Shown one piece after another: positions 52,644 to 61,639 of a stretch of 64,000 nt of DNA. Numbering within the stretch: position 1 is the stretch's first letter; every line of letters begins with the position of its first letter. Origin of the DNA: Nonomuraea basaltis (GTDB lineage: Bacteria; Actinomycetota; Actinomycetes; Streptosporangiales; Streptosporangiaceae). The translations under genes were made by a program, and so were the position numbers. The stretch is taken from NCBI RefSeq assembly GCF_005893125.1, contig NZ_VCJS01000006.1, forward strand, positions 62,001 through 126,000, read 5' to 3'. Below the pieces are notes generated by a model. That model was not told the origin of the DNA, made no database searches, and was given only the letters and a program-made list of their open reading frames with translations.

Positions 52644-54971
52644 TCACGATCTCGCACGCACACTCAACGCGGCCACGCCGAACAGGACGACGTCCTTGTC
52701 CGTGGCGATCGTCAGTCCCGGGTCCGCTCCGAGTTCAGCGCCGACCGTATCGATGTCGGCACCGAACGTCATCTCCGCCACGCCGCTCGATGAGCCGTCG
52801 AAGACGTTCGCGCGGTGGCGGCCGCCGCCCACGGGGGTGAGGGCGCCGGTGCCGAGGGAGACCTTGTCACCCTCGAGATCGGCGTCGCCCTCCCACGTCA
52901 CCAGCTCCACCCTGGCCGGAGCGGCCGCGGGGGTCAGCCCGCCGATCGGGATCCGCACGCGCCGGTCCGCGCCGCCGACCACGGTGGCCGTGTCGAGCAC
53001 CACGGCCTGGCTGTACGGCTCCGCCGGATCGCTGACGATCAGCACCAGGCTCCACCCGGCGTGCCGCGCCACCCCCTCCTCCAGCGGCGCGTCGGCCGCC
53101 CACCACATGCCGTTCCTGCGTACGCCGGCGACCAGCCCACTGACGTCGGCGAACGCCTGGTAGACGGGGCCTGCGGGCAGCTCGCGCACGGCCACATGGC
53201 CCGGCCGGACCGTCTCGTACTTCCGCCGCCCGGGCGGCCGGATCTTGATGGGCCCGGCGCGCTCACCGCTCGCCGACCAGTAGAGCCCGGCCCACACGAC
53301 CCGGCTGCTCTTCGGCAGGGACAGCCGGGCCGCGCTTGAGGCGGCGGTGTCCGGCACGTCGTCCCGGTCGAGCGCGGCCATCGGCCACAGGTCGTTGTCG
53401 CGCTGGTCGCCCTGGCGCCGCCGGGCCTGCGGGCAGCCCACCCGCTCTTCGGGGCAGCTCAGCAGGGCGTTGCCGATCGCCCTGACGGTCACCCTGCCCT
53501 CGGTGGCGAACCTGGCAGGCGCCCCGGTCGCGCGTACGCCCTCCTCGGCCCGCGCCCTGACCCGCAGCGAGCCGGCCTCGACGCGTACGGCGGGCCCCGC
53601 GCCCTCCGGCGCCTCCCCTGCCACCAGCACCCGCAGGAACACCGCCGTGCCCTGCCCGGCGCCGAGCGGCTCCCTGGCGCACCGGGCGCCGCCACCGACC
53701 GGGCGGCAGGCCCAGCCGTCCACCGTGCCGACGGGGCCGGGGCGGGCGGTCTGGTGGTGCCGGGCCGTCGGGATGAGCGCCACGCCCGGCGGCAGGTCCA
53801 CGAGCGCCGCCAGCTCCTCGCTGGGCGCGTCGCCGTAGTTGCGCAGCCGGATGCGGACGATGCCGGGCTGGGCGCGTACGAGCGCTCCGAGGGGTTCGAT
53901 GGTCGCGCGCAGCCGGGCACTGTCCAGTGGCTTCGCGGTCTTGACCGGGGGCGGGACCCGCACGGGGACCTCGCTCGGCTGCGGCTGCGGCTGCGCCGGC
54001 CGCACCGACGCGGGCGGCTGGGCGATCGGCGCCGTCGCGGGCCGCTTCGTGGCCGGCCCCTCCTCGGAGATCAGCAGGAGCGCCGCCACCGCGACGGCCG
54101 CGCCGCCCGCGATCGCGGCCTGCTGGTGCCTGGGCGCCCGCCGCAGCCGGCCGGCCACCCGTAGCAGGCGGCCCGCGCCGCCGCCGGTTGCCGACTTGGC
54201 GAGCGCGGCCGCGTAGCCGCCGAAGAGCGGTCCGGCGATCAGCGGCCCCACCATGACGCGCAGCCCGCGGTTGACGTCGGTCAGCTCCAGCAGGACCCCG
54301 TGGCACTCCTCGCAGCCGTTCACGTGCTCGTCGACGGCCTTGGAGTCGCGCCTGGCCAGCCCGCCCCTGACGTAGGCGCCCATCTTGCCGAGCACCGGCC
54401 GGCATTCGTGCTGCGGCTGCTCGCCCAGGTGTATCTGCAGGTAAGCCTGCCGCAGCCCTTCCCGCGCCCGGTACGCCAGCGCCGCCACGCCGTTGACCGA
54501 CAGGCCGAGCAGCGGCGCCACGCCGGCCGGCCTGCTCTTCTCTACCTCGGTGTGCCAGAGCACCGCCCGCCACCGCTCGGGCAGCGACAGGTACGCCCGG
54601 GCGATCAGCGACTTCTCCAGCCCGACGAGCGCGGGATCGACGAACGGCACCCCGGGGTCGTACTCCTCGATCTCCCCCGTGGCCACCTGGCGGCTCTCGA
54701 TCCTGGAGCGGTCGTGGACCGTGCGCCGCACCACGGTCAGCAGGTAGGTGCGGAACGCGGCGTCGGGACCCTTACCCCGGCCGACCAGGTCGAGGATCTT
54801 CGTGAACGCCTCGGCGACCACGTCGTCGGCCTCCGTGCCCCTGACGAGCTGCCGGGCCAGCGCGCGGGCCGCGGCGACATGGCGCTCATAGAGCTGCCCG
54901 TACGCTGCGGCGATGCCCTCTTTGACGGCCCGAAGCAGATCTGCGTCGCTTTGCGGCGATTCGACACCCAT
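52644..54971 (-). CDS. ECF sigma factor fused to anti-sigma zinc finger, TM helix and exported domain
   Basis: 775 residues. Sigma region 2 about 10-85 (ADDVVAEAFTKILDLVGRGK, TYLLTVVRRTVHDRSR) and region 4 about 120-180 (LPERWRAVLWHTEVEKSRPA, LLGLSVNGVAALAYRAREGL). Then an anti-sigma zinc finger with Cys190, His216, Cys220 and Cys223 (DEHVNGCEECHG, the HX3CX2C pattern), a membrane helix about 286-301 (AIAGGAAVAVAALLLI), a Pro/Gln-rich spacer and about 420 residues predicted outside the cell, with beta-rich DUF11/DUF3344-like character. One chain thus ties sensor, anti-sigma and sigma parts together. ATG 54971 follows GAGG. The frame may start earlier at 55007 but the ATG fits better. Confidence 0.85.
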   Translation of the reverse strand: MGVESPQSDADLLRAVKEGIAAAYGQLYERHVAAARALARQLVRGTEADDVVAEAFTKILDLVGRGKGPDAAFRTYLLTVVRRTVHDRSRIESRQVATGEIEEYDPGVPFVDPALVGLEKSLIARAYLSLPERWRAVLWHTEVEKSRPAGVAPLLGLSVNGVAALAYRAREGLRQAYLQIHLGEQPQHECRPVLGKMGAYVRGGLARRDSKAVDEHVNGCEECHGVLLELTDVNRGLRVMVGPLIAGPLFGGYAAALAKSATGGGAGRLLRVAGRLRRAPRHQQAAIAGGAAVAVAALLLISEEGPATKRPATAPIAQPPASVRPAQPQPQPSEVPVRVPPPVKTAKPLDSARLRATIEPLGALVRAQPGIVRIRLRNYGDAPSEELAALVDLPPGVALIPTARHHQTARPGPVGTVDGWACRPVGGGARCAREPLGAGQGTAVFLRVLVAGEAPEGAGPAVRVEAGSLRVRARAEEGVRATGAPARFATEGRVTVRAIGNALLSCPEERVGCPQARRRQGDQRDNDLWPMAALDRDDVPDTAASSAARLSLPKSSRVVWAGLYWSASGERAGPIKIRPPGRRKYETVRPGHVAVRELPAGPVYQAFADVSGLVAGVRRNGMWWAADAPLEEGVARHAGWSLVLIVSDPAEPYSQAVVLDTATVVGGADRRVRIPIGGLTPAAAPARVELVTWEGDADLEGDKVSLGTGALTPVGGGRHRANVFDGSSSGVAEMTFGADIDTVGAELGADPGLTIATDKDVVLFGVAALSVRARS

Positions 54972-55164
54972 AGTGACCTCACGATTACGCGGGGTTTCCC
55001 GGCGCAATCATTCCGCATTCCCGTCATGACTAACCCGGGAAGCCGTCTTTACCGTCGGCGCGGCAGGAGCATGGCGGAGGGCCGGTCCCGAGGCGGGGTA
55101 CGCGATCGAGGCCGTGTCCGAGGGGCCACGACCTCGCCCTGATCAGGACCCTAAGCTTGGACGC

Positions 55165-55698
55165 ATGACAGATCGCGACAACCTGCTGGCCGAGATCAAG
55201 AAGAAGGCCGTCGTGCACGGCAAGGTCATCCTCTCCTCGGGGCTGGAGGCGGACTACTATCTCGACCTGCGCCGGATCACGCTCGACGGCGTGGCCGCGC
55301 CCCTCGTCGGCAGAGTGATGCTCGACGTGACCGAGGACCTGGACTACGACGCGGTGGGCGGGCTCACGCTGGGGGCCGACCCCGTGGCGGCCGCGATGCT
55401 GCACGCGGCGGCGGCGCGCGGCCGCACGCTGGACGCGTTCGTGGTGCGCAAGGCGCAGAAGCAGCACGGCATGCAGCGCAGGATCGAGGGTCCCGAGGTG
55501 AAGGGGCGGCGGGTGCTCGCGGTCGAGGACACCTCCACGACCGGCGCCTCGCCGCTGACCGCCGTCGAGGCGCTGCGGGAGGCGGGCGCCGAGGTGGTGG
55601 GCGTGGCCACGATCGTGGACCGGGGCGGGAGCGAGCGGATCATCGGCGAGGGGCTCGAATACCGCACCGCCTTCACCTTGCGGGACCTCGGGCTCTAG
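55165..55698 (+). CDS. pyrE: Orotate phosphoribosyltransferase
   Basis: 177 residues. Type I phosphoribosyltransferase: SSGLEADYYLDLRRITLDGV (about residues 23-42), GLTLGADPVAAAM (about 69-81), FVVRKAQKQHGMQRRI with the loop Lys and Arg (about 96-111), and the PRPP signature RVLAVEDTSTTGASPLTAVE (about 119-138). Transfers ribose-5-phosphate from PRPP to orotate in pyrimidine synthesis. ATG 55165 matches the family N terminus. The stop codon shares four bases with the convergent gene's end. Confidence 0.94.
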   Translation: MTDRDNLLAEIKKKAVVHGKVILSSGLEADYYLDLRRITLDGVAAPLVGRVMLDVTEDLDYDAVGGLTLGADPVAAAMLHAAAARGRTLDAFVVRKAQKQHGMQRRIEGPEVKGRRVLAVEDTSTTGASPLTAVEALREAGAEVVGVATIVDRGGSERIIGEGLEYRTAFTLRDLGL

Positions 55699-56135
55699 CC
55701 TGGGGCGCGGACGGTGAACGCCTTCCGCGCGCCCGGCTCGCCCTGCTCGCGGGGCTTGCCGTTCTCGGTGACGCGGACCGTGCCCGCGTCGCTGAGCACC
55801 ACGTCCAGCTCGGGCTCGAAGTAGCTGACCTCCTCGCCCTTGCTCATCTCGCGGTGCTGGAGCACGTCGCCGCCCGGCACCCGTACCGTGACGGTCGGGC
55901 AGGTCTCGGCCAGGCACTCGATGCGCACGGTCGGCACCTGGGCACTGGCCTCTTCCGTGGCGGGGCCCGTGGAGGCGAGGGTGGAGGCGCGCCCGGGCTC
56001 GGCCTGTGTCGGCGTGCCGATCGAGCCGAGCAGCGCGCGACCGCCGATGACCAGCAGTGTCAGCACGGCCCCGACCGCCAGGACGGCGAGCGCCAGGCGG
56101 GCGAGGCCCATCGGATCGGACCTGTGGCGTCCCAC
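55695..56135 (-). CDS. Membrane-anchored protein with extracellular domain
   Basis: 146 residues. Short basic N terminus (MGRHRSDPMG), one membrane helix (LARLALAVLAVGAVLTLLVI, about 11-30), a Thr/Ser/Ala-rich linker, and an extracellular beta-rich domain with two Cys (CLAETC, about 73-78) likely forming a disulfide. Resembles the C-terminal DUF4115-like domains of RodZ-type proteins in outline only. GTG 56135 start. Overlaps the pyrE end by four bases. No function assigned. Confidence 0.75.
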   Translation of the reverse strand: MGRHRSDPMGLARLALAVLAVGAVLTLLVIGGRALLGSIGTPTQAEPGRASTLASTGPATEEASAQVPTVRIECLAETCPTVTVRVPGGDVLQHREMSKGEEVSYFEPELDVVLSDAGTVRVTENGKPREQGEPGARKAFTVRAPG

Positions 56136-56187
56136 AGGGGGCAGCGTACCCGGAGGCAGGCCGCTCTTCCGAGAGTCGCGTACGACC

Positions 56188-56901
56188 TCAGTGCTGACTG
56201 TCCGTGCTCGACGGCACGCGGTGGTGCTTGCCGTTGGGCGAGGGGAGGCTCTTGGCCTTCCGGCGGTTCTTGATGACCTCGACGAAGATCGGGATCATCG
56301 AGATGAGGACGATGAGGAAGACGCCCGGCAGGATGTACTTGTCGATCTGCTTGGGGTCGACCTGCCCACCGAGAAAGTGGCCGACCAGGATCAGGCCCTC
56401 GGTCCAGACGACGCCGCCGATGACGTTCCACATGAAGAACCGCTTGGGCGGCATCTCCAGCACGCCCGCCACCGGATTCATGAACGTGCGCACGATCGGC
56501 ACGAACCTTGCCAGAATCACCGCCTTGGCCGGGCCGAACTTCTCGAAGAACTCCTCGGCCCGGAGCACGTGCTCCCTCTTGAACAGCCGCGAATCCGGTT
56601 TGTCGAAGAGTTTGCGGCCGAATCTCGCGCCCAGGAAATGACCCAGCTGGGCGCCCGCGACCGCGCACACCGGGGTGCCGATCAGTAGGACCGGAAGGGA
56701 GAGGGGCTCGATGCCCATTCCCATGGCCACCGACGCCGAGCTGAAAATCCCCGCGGCCACCAGCAGCGAGTCACCGGGCAGGAAGAACCCGAGCAGCAGA
56801 CCCGTTTCGGCGAAGATGATGGCCAGCACGCCGATCGTGGCGAAAGCGCCAAGGATCGTAAGCCACCATGTCGGGTCGAGGAGATTCAAAAGCCAGTCCA
56901 C
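56188..56901 (-). CDS. DedA-family membrane protein
   Basis: 237 residues, several membrane helices and two re-entrant-like segments. Family features: FAETGLLLGFFLPGDSLLV (about residues 30-48), GHFLGARFGRKLFDKPDSRLF, FEKFGPAKAVILARFVPIVR with the conserved GxxxxxxARFxPxxR (about 118-137), and GVVWTEGLILVGHFLGG. DedA/VTT proteins act as lipid carriers (undecaprenyl-phosphate, phosphatidylethanolamine) or in proton-coupled transport. C-terminal tail is charged. Divergent from fba; 130 bases between them. Confidence 0.92.
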   Translation of the reverse strand: MDWLLNLLDPTWWLTILGAFATIGVLAIIFAETGLLLGFFLPGDSLLVAAGIFSSASVAMGMGIEPLSLPVLLIGTPVCAVAGAQLGHFLGARFGRKLFDKPDSRLFKREHVLRAEEFFEKFGPAKAVILARFVPIVRTFMNPVAGVLEMPPKRFFMWNVIGGVVWTEGLILVGHFLGGQVDPKQIDKYILPGVFLIVLISMIPIFVEVIKNRRKAKSLPSPNGKHHRVPSSTDSQH

Positions 56902-57031
56902 GCCGAGAGCCTACCTGGGAGCGGGCACGCGGGACGTGACCATCGGCCACGCGTTGTCTCTACCACACCGGGTAGTGAGCCGGAATACTGGGGGCCTGGC
57001 GCGAAGCCGTACCTTCTCAGGGAGATGAATC

Positions 57032-58054
57032 ATGCCTATTGCGACTCCAGAGGTCTACGCGGAGATGCTCGACCGGGCCAAGGCCGGCGGATTCGCCTAC
57101 CCGGCGATCAACGTGACCTCATCGCAGACGTTGCACGCCGCCCTCCGCGGCTTCGCCGAGGCGGAGAGCGACGGCATCGTTCAGGTCTCCACGGGCGGCG
57201 CCGAGTTCCTGTCCGGCGCGACCATCAAGGACATGGTCACGGGCGCGACGGCACTCGCCGAGTATGCCCGGGTCGTGGCCGCGAAATACCCCGTCACGGT
57301 GGCATTGCACACCGACCACTGCCCCAAGGACAAGCTCGACGGTTTCATGCGGCCGTTGGTCGACATCTCGCTGGAGCGGGTCTCGAAGGGCCTGGACCCG
57401 CTCTTCCAGTCGCACATGTGGGACGGCTCCGCCGTACTGCTCGACGAGAACCTGGAGATCGCCAAGGAGCTCCTCGACAAGTGCGCGCGGGCGCGGATCA
57501 TCATGGAGATGGAGATCGGCGTCGTCGGCGGCGAGGAGGACGGCGTCGTCGGCGAGATCAACGAGAAGCTCTACACGACCGCCGAGGACGCGCTGGCCAC
57601 CGCCGAGGCCGTGGGCGTCGGCGACCAGGGCCGCTACATGCTGGCCGCCACGTTCGGCAACGTGCACGGCGTCTACAAGCCGGGGCACGTCAAGCTGCGG
57701 CCGAGCGTGCTGAAGGAGATCCAGGACGCGGTCGGCGCCAAATACGGCAAGGAGAAGCCGTTCGACCTGGTCTTCCACGGCGGCTCCGGCTCGCTGCTCG
57801 AAGAGATCCACGAGGCGATCTCGTACGGCGTCGTCAAGATGAACGTCGACACCGACACCCAGTACGCCTTCACCCGCCCGATCGCCGACCACATGTTCCG
57901 CAACTACGACGGCGTGCTCAAGGTGGACGGCGACGTGGGCAGCAAGAAGGCCTACGACCCGCGTGCTTACGGCAAGGCCGCCGAGGCCGGGATGGCGGCC
58001 CGGGTGACCGAGGCGTGCGAAAGCCTCAAGTGTGCCGGGACGAAGATTTCGTAG
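57032..58054 (+). CDS. fba: Class II fructose-bisphosphate aldolase
   Basis: 340 residues, typical actinobacterial length. Metal and active-site segments: VALHTDHCPKDKLDGF with zinc His (about residues 92-107), DGSAVLLDENLEIAKELL, EMEIGVVGGEEDGV (about 170-183), AATFGNVHGVYKPG with metal His (about 210-223) and LVFHGGSGSLLEEI (about 248-261). Cleaves fructose-1,6-bisphosphate in glycolysis and forms it in gluconeogenesis. ATG 57032 follows GGGAGATGAATC. It is followed 34 bases later by the DUF3151 gene and then purA, an arrangement conserved in actinobacteria. Confidence 0.96.
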   Translation: MPIATPEVYAEMLDRAKAGGFAYPAINVTSSQTLHAALRGFAEAESDGIVQVSTGGAEFLSGATIKDMVTGATALAEYARVVAAKYPVTVALHTDHCPKDKLDGFMRPLVDISLERVSKGLDPLFQSHMWDGSAVLLDENLEIAKELLDKCARARIIMEMEIGVVGGEEDGVVGEINEKLYTTAEDALATAEAVGVGDQGRYMLAATFGNVHGVYKPGHVKLRPSVLKEIQDAVGAKYGKEKPFDLVFHGGSGSLLEEIHEAISYGVVKMNVDTDTQYAFTRPIADHMFRNYDGVLKVDGDVGSKKAYDPRAYGKAAEAGMAARVTEACESLKCAGTKIS

Positions 58055-58088
58055 CCACTTCGGCGGCCTGGCGGGTATGACTTGTCCT

Positions 58089-58499
58089 ATGGATAACCTT
58101 CTCGCCGGGCCGCCCCCGACTCACATGCCGGACCTGCCCGAAGCCAGGGAGGCGCTGGAATCCGGTGCCAAGGCCTCCGACGTGGCCGCTCGCTTCCCCG
58201 CCTATCCGGCGGCGTGGGCCGCGCTGGCGGAGGAGTACTTCGCACAGGGGCATGCCGTCACCTCCTACGCCTTCGCGCGTACGGGCTATCACCGCGGGCT
58301 CGACCAGCTCCGCCGCAGCGGCTGGAAGGGCCACGGGCCCATTCCGTGGGAGCACGAGCCCAATCGCGGGTTCCTGCGCTGTCTGTACTCGTTGTCGAGA
58401 GCCGCCCAGGCGATCGGGGAGAAGGACGAGGCCGAGCGGTGCGCGCAGTTCCTGAAGGACAGCACGGAGACCGGTTACGAGGCGCTGACGAAGGGTTAG
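58089..58499 (+). CDS. DUF3151 family protein
   Basis: 136 residues. NLLAGPPPTHMPDLPEAREA, FARTGYHRGLDQLRRSGWKG and GPIPWEHEPNRGFLRCLYSL are typical of actinobacterial DUF3151, small TPR-like helical proteins encoded between fba and purA. ATG 58089 is used, giving the usual MDNLLAGPP start; an in-frame ATG at 58077 is an alternative. Function unknown; its genomic position links it to central metabolism. Confidence 0.9.
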   Translation: MDNLLAGPPPTHMPDLPEAREALESGAKASDVAARFPAYPAAWAALAEEYFAQGHAVTSYAFARTGYHRGLDQLRRSGWKGHGPIPWEHEPNRGFLRCLYSLSRAAQAIGEKDEAERCAQFLKDSTETGYEALTKG

Positions 58500-58553
58500 C
58501 CGCCGGCCTCTTGGGACGAATGGGCATACTCGGGTAGTCTCTCTACGCAAGAG

Positions 58554-58586
58554 CCCCTGACGCGCTTGCGCCAGGGGTTTCGTTTT
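58554..58586 (+). terminator. Hairpin with T-rich tail between DUF3151 and purA
   Basis: CCCCTG-A-CGC, loop GCTT, GCG-C-CAGGGG, followed by TTTCGTTTT. It has one mismatch and a U-rich tail, 54 bases after the DUF3151 stop and 20 bases before purA. It could terminate the upstream operon or act as a leader attenuator of purA. Confidence 0.6.
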
Positions 58587-58605
58587 GTGCACGGGAGACT
58601 GAACC

Positions 58606-59889
58606 ATGCCGGCTGCCGTTCTCGTTGGTGCCCAGTGGGGCGATGAGGGCAAGGGCAAGGCCACTGACTTGCTCGGTGGCGACGTCGACTACGTCGTCCG
58701 CTATCAAGGTGGTAACAACGCGGGACACACCGTCGTCATCGGCGACCAGAAATACGCGCTGCACCTACTGCCCACGGGGATCCTGTCACCCGACGTGGTG
58801 CCCGTGATCGGCAACGGTGTGGTCATCGACCCGGGCGTGCTGCTGAGCGAGATCGACGGCCTGGCGGCGCGGGGCATCACCGCCGACCGGCTGCTGATCT
58901 CCTCCAACGCGCACCTGATCATGCCGCACCACAAGGCGCTCGACAAGGTCACCGAGCGCTACCTCGGCAAGGCCAGGATCGGCACGACGGGGCGCGGGAT
59001 CGGGCCCGCGTACGGGGACAAGATCGCCCGTATGGGCGTGCGGGTGCAGGACCTGCTCGACCCCGGCATCCTGGCCAAGAAGATCGAGGTCGCGCTGACC
59101 GAGAAGAACCAGGTGCTGACCAAGGTCTACAACCGGCGCCGCATCGAGCCGGAGGCGGTGCTGGAGGAGTACCTCGCCTACGCCGAGCGGCTCAAGCCGC
59201 ACATCGCCGACACCTCGCTGGTGCTGTCCAAGGCGCTTGACGACGGCAAGTTCGTGCTGCTGGAGGGCGGGCAGGGGACCCTGCTCGACATCGACCACGG
59301 CACGTACCCGTTCGTCACGTCGTCGTCCCCCACGTCGGGCGGCGCGTGCGCCGGGGCCGGCATCCCGCCGAACCGCCTCACCAAGATCATCGGCATCCTG
59401 AAGGCGTACACCACGCGGGTCGGCTCCGGGCCGTTCCCGACGGAGCTGACCGACGAGATGGGCGACTGGCTGCGCACGACCGGCGGCGAATACGGCGTCA
59501 CCACCGGCCGCAACCGCCGCTGCGGGTGGTTCGACGCGGTGATCGCCCGGTACGCGACCCGGGTCAACGGGATCACCGACTACTTCCTCACCAAGCTCGA
59601 CGTGCTGTCGGGGCTGGAGCGGATCCCGGTGTGCGTGGCGTACGACGTGGACGGTGTGCGGCACGACGAGATCCCGATGACGCAGACCGACTTCCACCAC
59701 GCGACGCCGATCTACGAGGAGCTCCCGGGGTGGCGGGAGGACATCACCAGCGCCAAGTCCTTCGATGACCTGCCGCCGAACGCGCAGGCGTACGTGCGGA
59801 CACTGGAGGAGATGAGCGGGGCCCCGATCTCCGCCATCGGCGTCGGGCCCGGCCGCGACCAGACCGTGGTGGTGCGCTCGCTCGTCTAG
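58606..59889 (+). CDS. purA: Adenylosuccinate synthetase
   Basis: 427 residues. GTP-binding [17 protein letters not shown] (residues 6-22), [12 protein letters not shown] (about 34-45), [17 protein letters not shown] (about 127-143), [20 protein letters not shown] (about 221-240) and [14 protein letters not shown] (about 299-312). Joins aspartate to IMP in adenine nucleotide synthesis. ATG 58606 has GGGAGAC upstream. Terminates at a strong bidirectional hairpin facing the GNAT gene. Confidence 0.96.
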   Translation: MPAAVLVGAQWGDEGKGKATDLLGGDVDYVVRYQGGNNAGHTVVIGDQKYALHLLPTGILSPDVVPVIGNGVVIDPGVLLSEIDGLAARGITADRLLISSNAHLIMPHHKALDKVTERYLGKARIGTTGRGIGPAYGDKIARMGVRVQDLLDPGILAKKIEVALTEKNQVLTKVYNRRRIEPEAVLEEYLAYAERLKPHIADTSLVLSKALDDGKFVLLEGGQGTLLDIDHGTYPFVTSSSPTSGGACAGAGIPPNRLTKIIGILKAYTTRVGSGPFPTELTDEMGDWLRTTGGEYGVTTGRNRRCGWFDAVIARYATRVNGITDYFLTKLDVLSGLERIPVCVAYDVDGVRHDEIPMTQTDFHHATPIYEELPGWREDITSAKSFDDLPPNAQAYVRTLEEMSGAPISAIGVGPGRDQTVVVRSLV

Positions 59890-59897
59890 CGCAAACC

Positions 59898-59922
59898 GTG
59901 GGGATGGAGATCCCATCCCCAC
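59898..59922. terminator. Bidirectional 10-bp hairpin between purA and the GNAT gene
   Basis: GTGGGGATGG, loop AGATC, CCATCCCCAC, nine bases past the purA stop and ten bases before the convergent GNAT stop. Perfect stem, usable on both strands. Confidence 0.75.
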
Positions 59923-59931
59923 CCGCACCTC

Positions 59932-60585
59932 TCAAAAGCCGATCACTACGGCTGCCGTCACAGGCGTGTGAAGGGTCCAGCCGAGCGTCTGGTAGAGCGC
60001 CTGACCCTCGGCGGTCGCCACCAGCACCCCGCTCCGCGCGCCCAGCGACGCGGCGCTCGCCGTCAGGGTGCGCATGATGACGGTGCCGAGGCCGCGGCGG
60101 CGGTGGTTGGCCGCGGTCTCCACCTGGTCCACCACGGCCGTGGAACCGGCCACGGCGAACTGGCCGCGGGCCGCGATCTCGCCGGCCGCTGTCAGCAGGC
60201 GGGCCGCCGTGACCCCGGCCCTGGTGGTGACGGCCAGGGTGTAGCCGGGGGGCGCCTGCGGGGGCGCGACGCGGGTCAAGGGGACGGTCATCATGTGCTC
60301 GGCGTCCTTGAGTGCCCACGCCGGAGGCAGCAGCGGGGCGACGGCCTCGGCCGGGGCGCAGAGCTTGAGCCAGGTGCCCGGGGTGGTGAGCGTCGTGGTC
60401 AGGTGGCGGAGGATCCCTGGGGTCGGGGCGGCCACGATGTGGCGGGCCACGTGTCCTGGCAGGCCCACGTCCACGCGCAGGCCCCACGGTTCGCGTACGG
60501 GTTCGGGGGCGTTGCGGGAGATGACCCAGCCCTCGACCCATGCCCGGACTGTTGGGAAATAGGCCACTTTGAGAACCTCCGTCAT
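59932..60585 (-). CDS. GNAT-family acetyltransferase with extra N-terminal domain
   Basis: 217 residues. The C-terminal half contains the acetyl-CoA motif VETAANHRRRGLGTVIMRTL (about 155-174), with the RxxGLG turn, and GWTLHTPVTAAVVIGF as the last strand. The N-terminal ~110 residues (for example YFPTVRAWVEGWVISRNAPE, ARHIVAAPTPGILRHL) form a separate, partly degenerate GNAT-like half, so it may be a double-domain protein. ATG 60585 start. Acceptor unknown. Confidence 0.85.
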   Translation of the reverse strand: MTEVLKVAYFPTVRAWVEGWVISRNAPEPVREPWGLRVDVGLPGHVARHIVAAPTPGILRHLTTTLTTPGTWLKLCAPAEAVAPLLPPAWALKDAEHMMTVPLTRVAPPQAPPGYTLAVTTRAGVTAARLLTAAGEIAARGQFAVAGSTAVVDQVETAANHRRRGLGTVIMRTLTASAASLGARSGVLVATAEGQALYQTLGWTLHTPVTAAVVIGF

Positions 60586-60694
60586 ACAGAACAGCCTATT
60601 GTCCCGCCGTCACCACACGACCGGGCGTTGCAGGATAAAAAGGACACGGCGTGGCACTGCCTAGTCATGCCTCGAGGCAGGTAGGGTCCGGGTT

Positions 60695-61600
60695 GTGCGC
60701 GTTGAGATTCATGGTCACCGGGGTGCTCGGGGCCTCTGGCCGGAGAACACCCTGCCGGGTATGAGCCGCACGATGGAGCTCGGCGTTCACGCGCTCGAGT
60801 TCGACGTCGCGCTCACCGCCGATCGGCGTCTCGTGCTCACGCACGACCTCAAGGTGTCGGCGGTGACCAGCGCCGACAGGCGGCCGCTCCACGTGGGTGA
60901 TCCGCTCTATCCGTACGTCGGCAAGCCGATCAACGCCCTCACGCTGGCGCAGCTGCGCATGCTCGACGTGGGCGTGCGGCTGCCGCGGCATCTCGACGAC
61001 CCCTTCGCGCTGACCCAGGTCGCCATGCCGGAGACCAGGATGCCGACGCTCGGCGCGGTGCTGGGGCTGGTGAACGCGTACGAGGCGGAGGGCGTACGGC
61101 TGCACGTCGAGCTGAAGTCCGATCCCACCAGACCCGAGCTGACCCCCGACCCGGAGATGTTCACCGAGCTCGTCGTCGACGAGCTCGACCGGCACGGCAG
61201 GCTCGGCAACGTGGCCATCCTGAGCTTCGACTGGCGGATCATCCGGCACGCCGCCGAGATCGCGCCGGGCACGCGCCGGTTCGCGCTGATCGAGCTGGAC
61301 ACCCTGCACTGGCACGACGACTTGGGCGACGACATTCCCGCCGCCGCCCGTGCGGCCGGGGCCACCACGCTCTCCCCCGAACACGTGATGGTGGACGAGG
61401 CGCTGATGGCGCAGGCGGCCGCGGCGGGGCTCGACGTGGCGGTCTGGACGGTCAACGAGGCCGGGTTGGCCGGAAGGTTGCTGGATCTCGGGGTCAGCGG
61501 GGTGGTGACCGACTATCCCGATCGTATGCGGGACCTGTGGCGGGAGCGCGGGCTCGAGTTGCCCGATCCGGTCGGCCCGCTCAAGCCCGTCGGCGTCTGA
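60695..61600 (+). CDS. Glycerophosphodiester phosphodiesterase
   Basis: 301 residues. GDPD catalytic TIM barrel: IHGHRGARGLWPENTLPGMS (residues 5-24) with the active-site His, ALEFDVALTADRRLVLTHD (about 33-51), HVELKSDPTRPE with the acidic pair (about 135-146) and VWTVNEAGLAGRLLDLGVSG near the end. Cleaves glycerophosphodiesters to glycerol-3-phosphate and an alcohol. No signal peptide, so cytoplasmic. GTG 60695 start. Convergent with corA. Confidence 0.92.
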   Translation: MRVEIHGHRGARGLWPENTLPGMSRTMELGVHALEFDVALTADRRLVLTHDLKVSAVTSADRRPLHVGDPLYPYVGKPINALTLAQLRMLDVGVRLPRHLDDPFALTQVAMPETRMPTLGAVLGLVNAYEAEGVRLHVELKSDPTRPELTPDPEMFTELVVDELDRHGRLGNVAILSFDWRIIRHAAEIAPGTRRFALIELDTLHWHDDLGDDIPAAARAAGATTLSPEHVMVDEALMAQAAAAGLDVAVWTVNEAGLAGRLLDLGVSGVVTDYPDRMRDLWRERGLELPDPVGPLKPVGV

Positions 61601-61639
61601 GCCCGCTCGCGGTCAAGCCCGTCAGACACCGAGCGCCCC

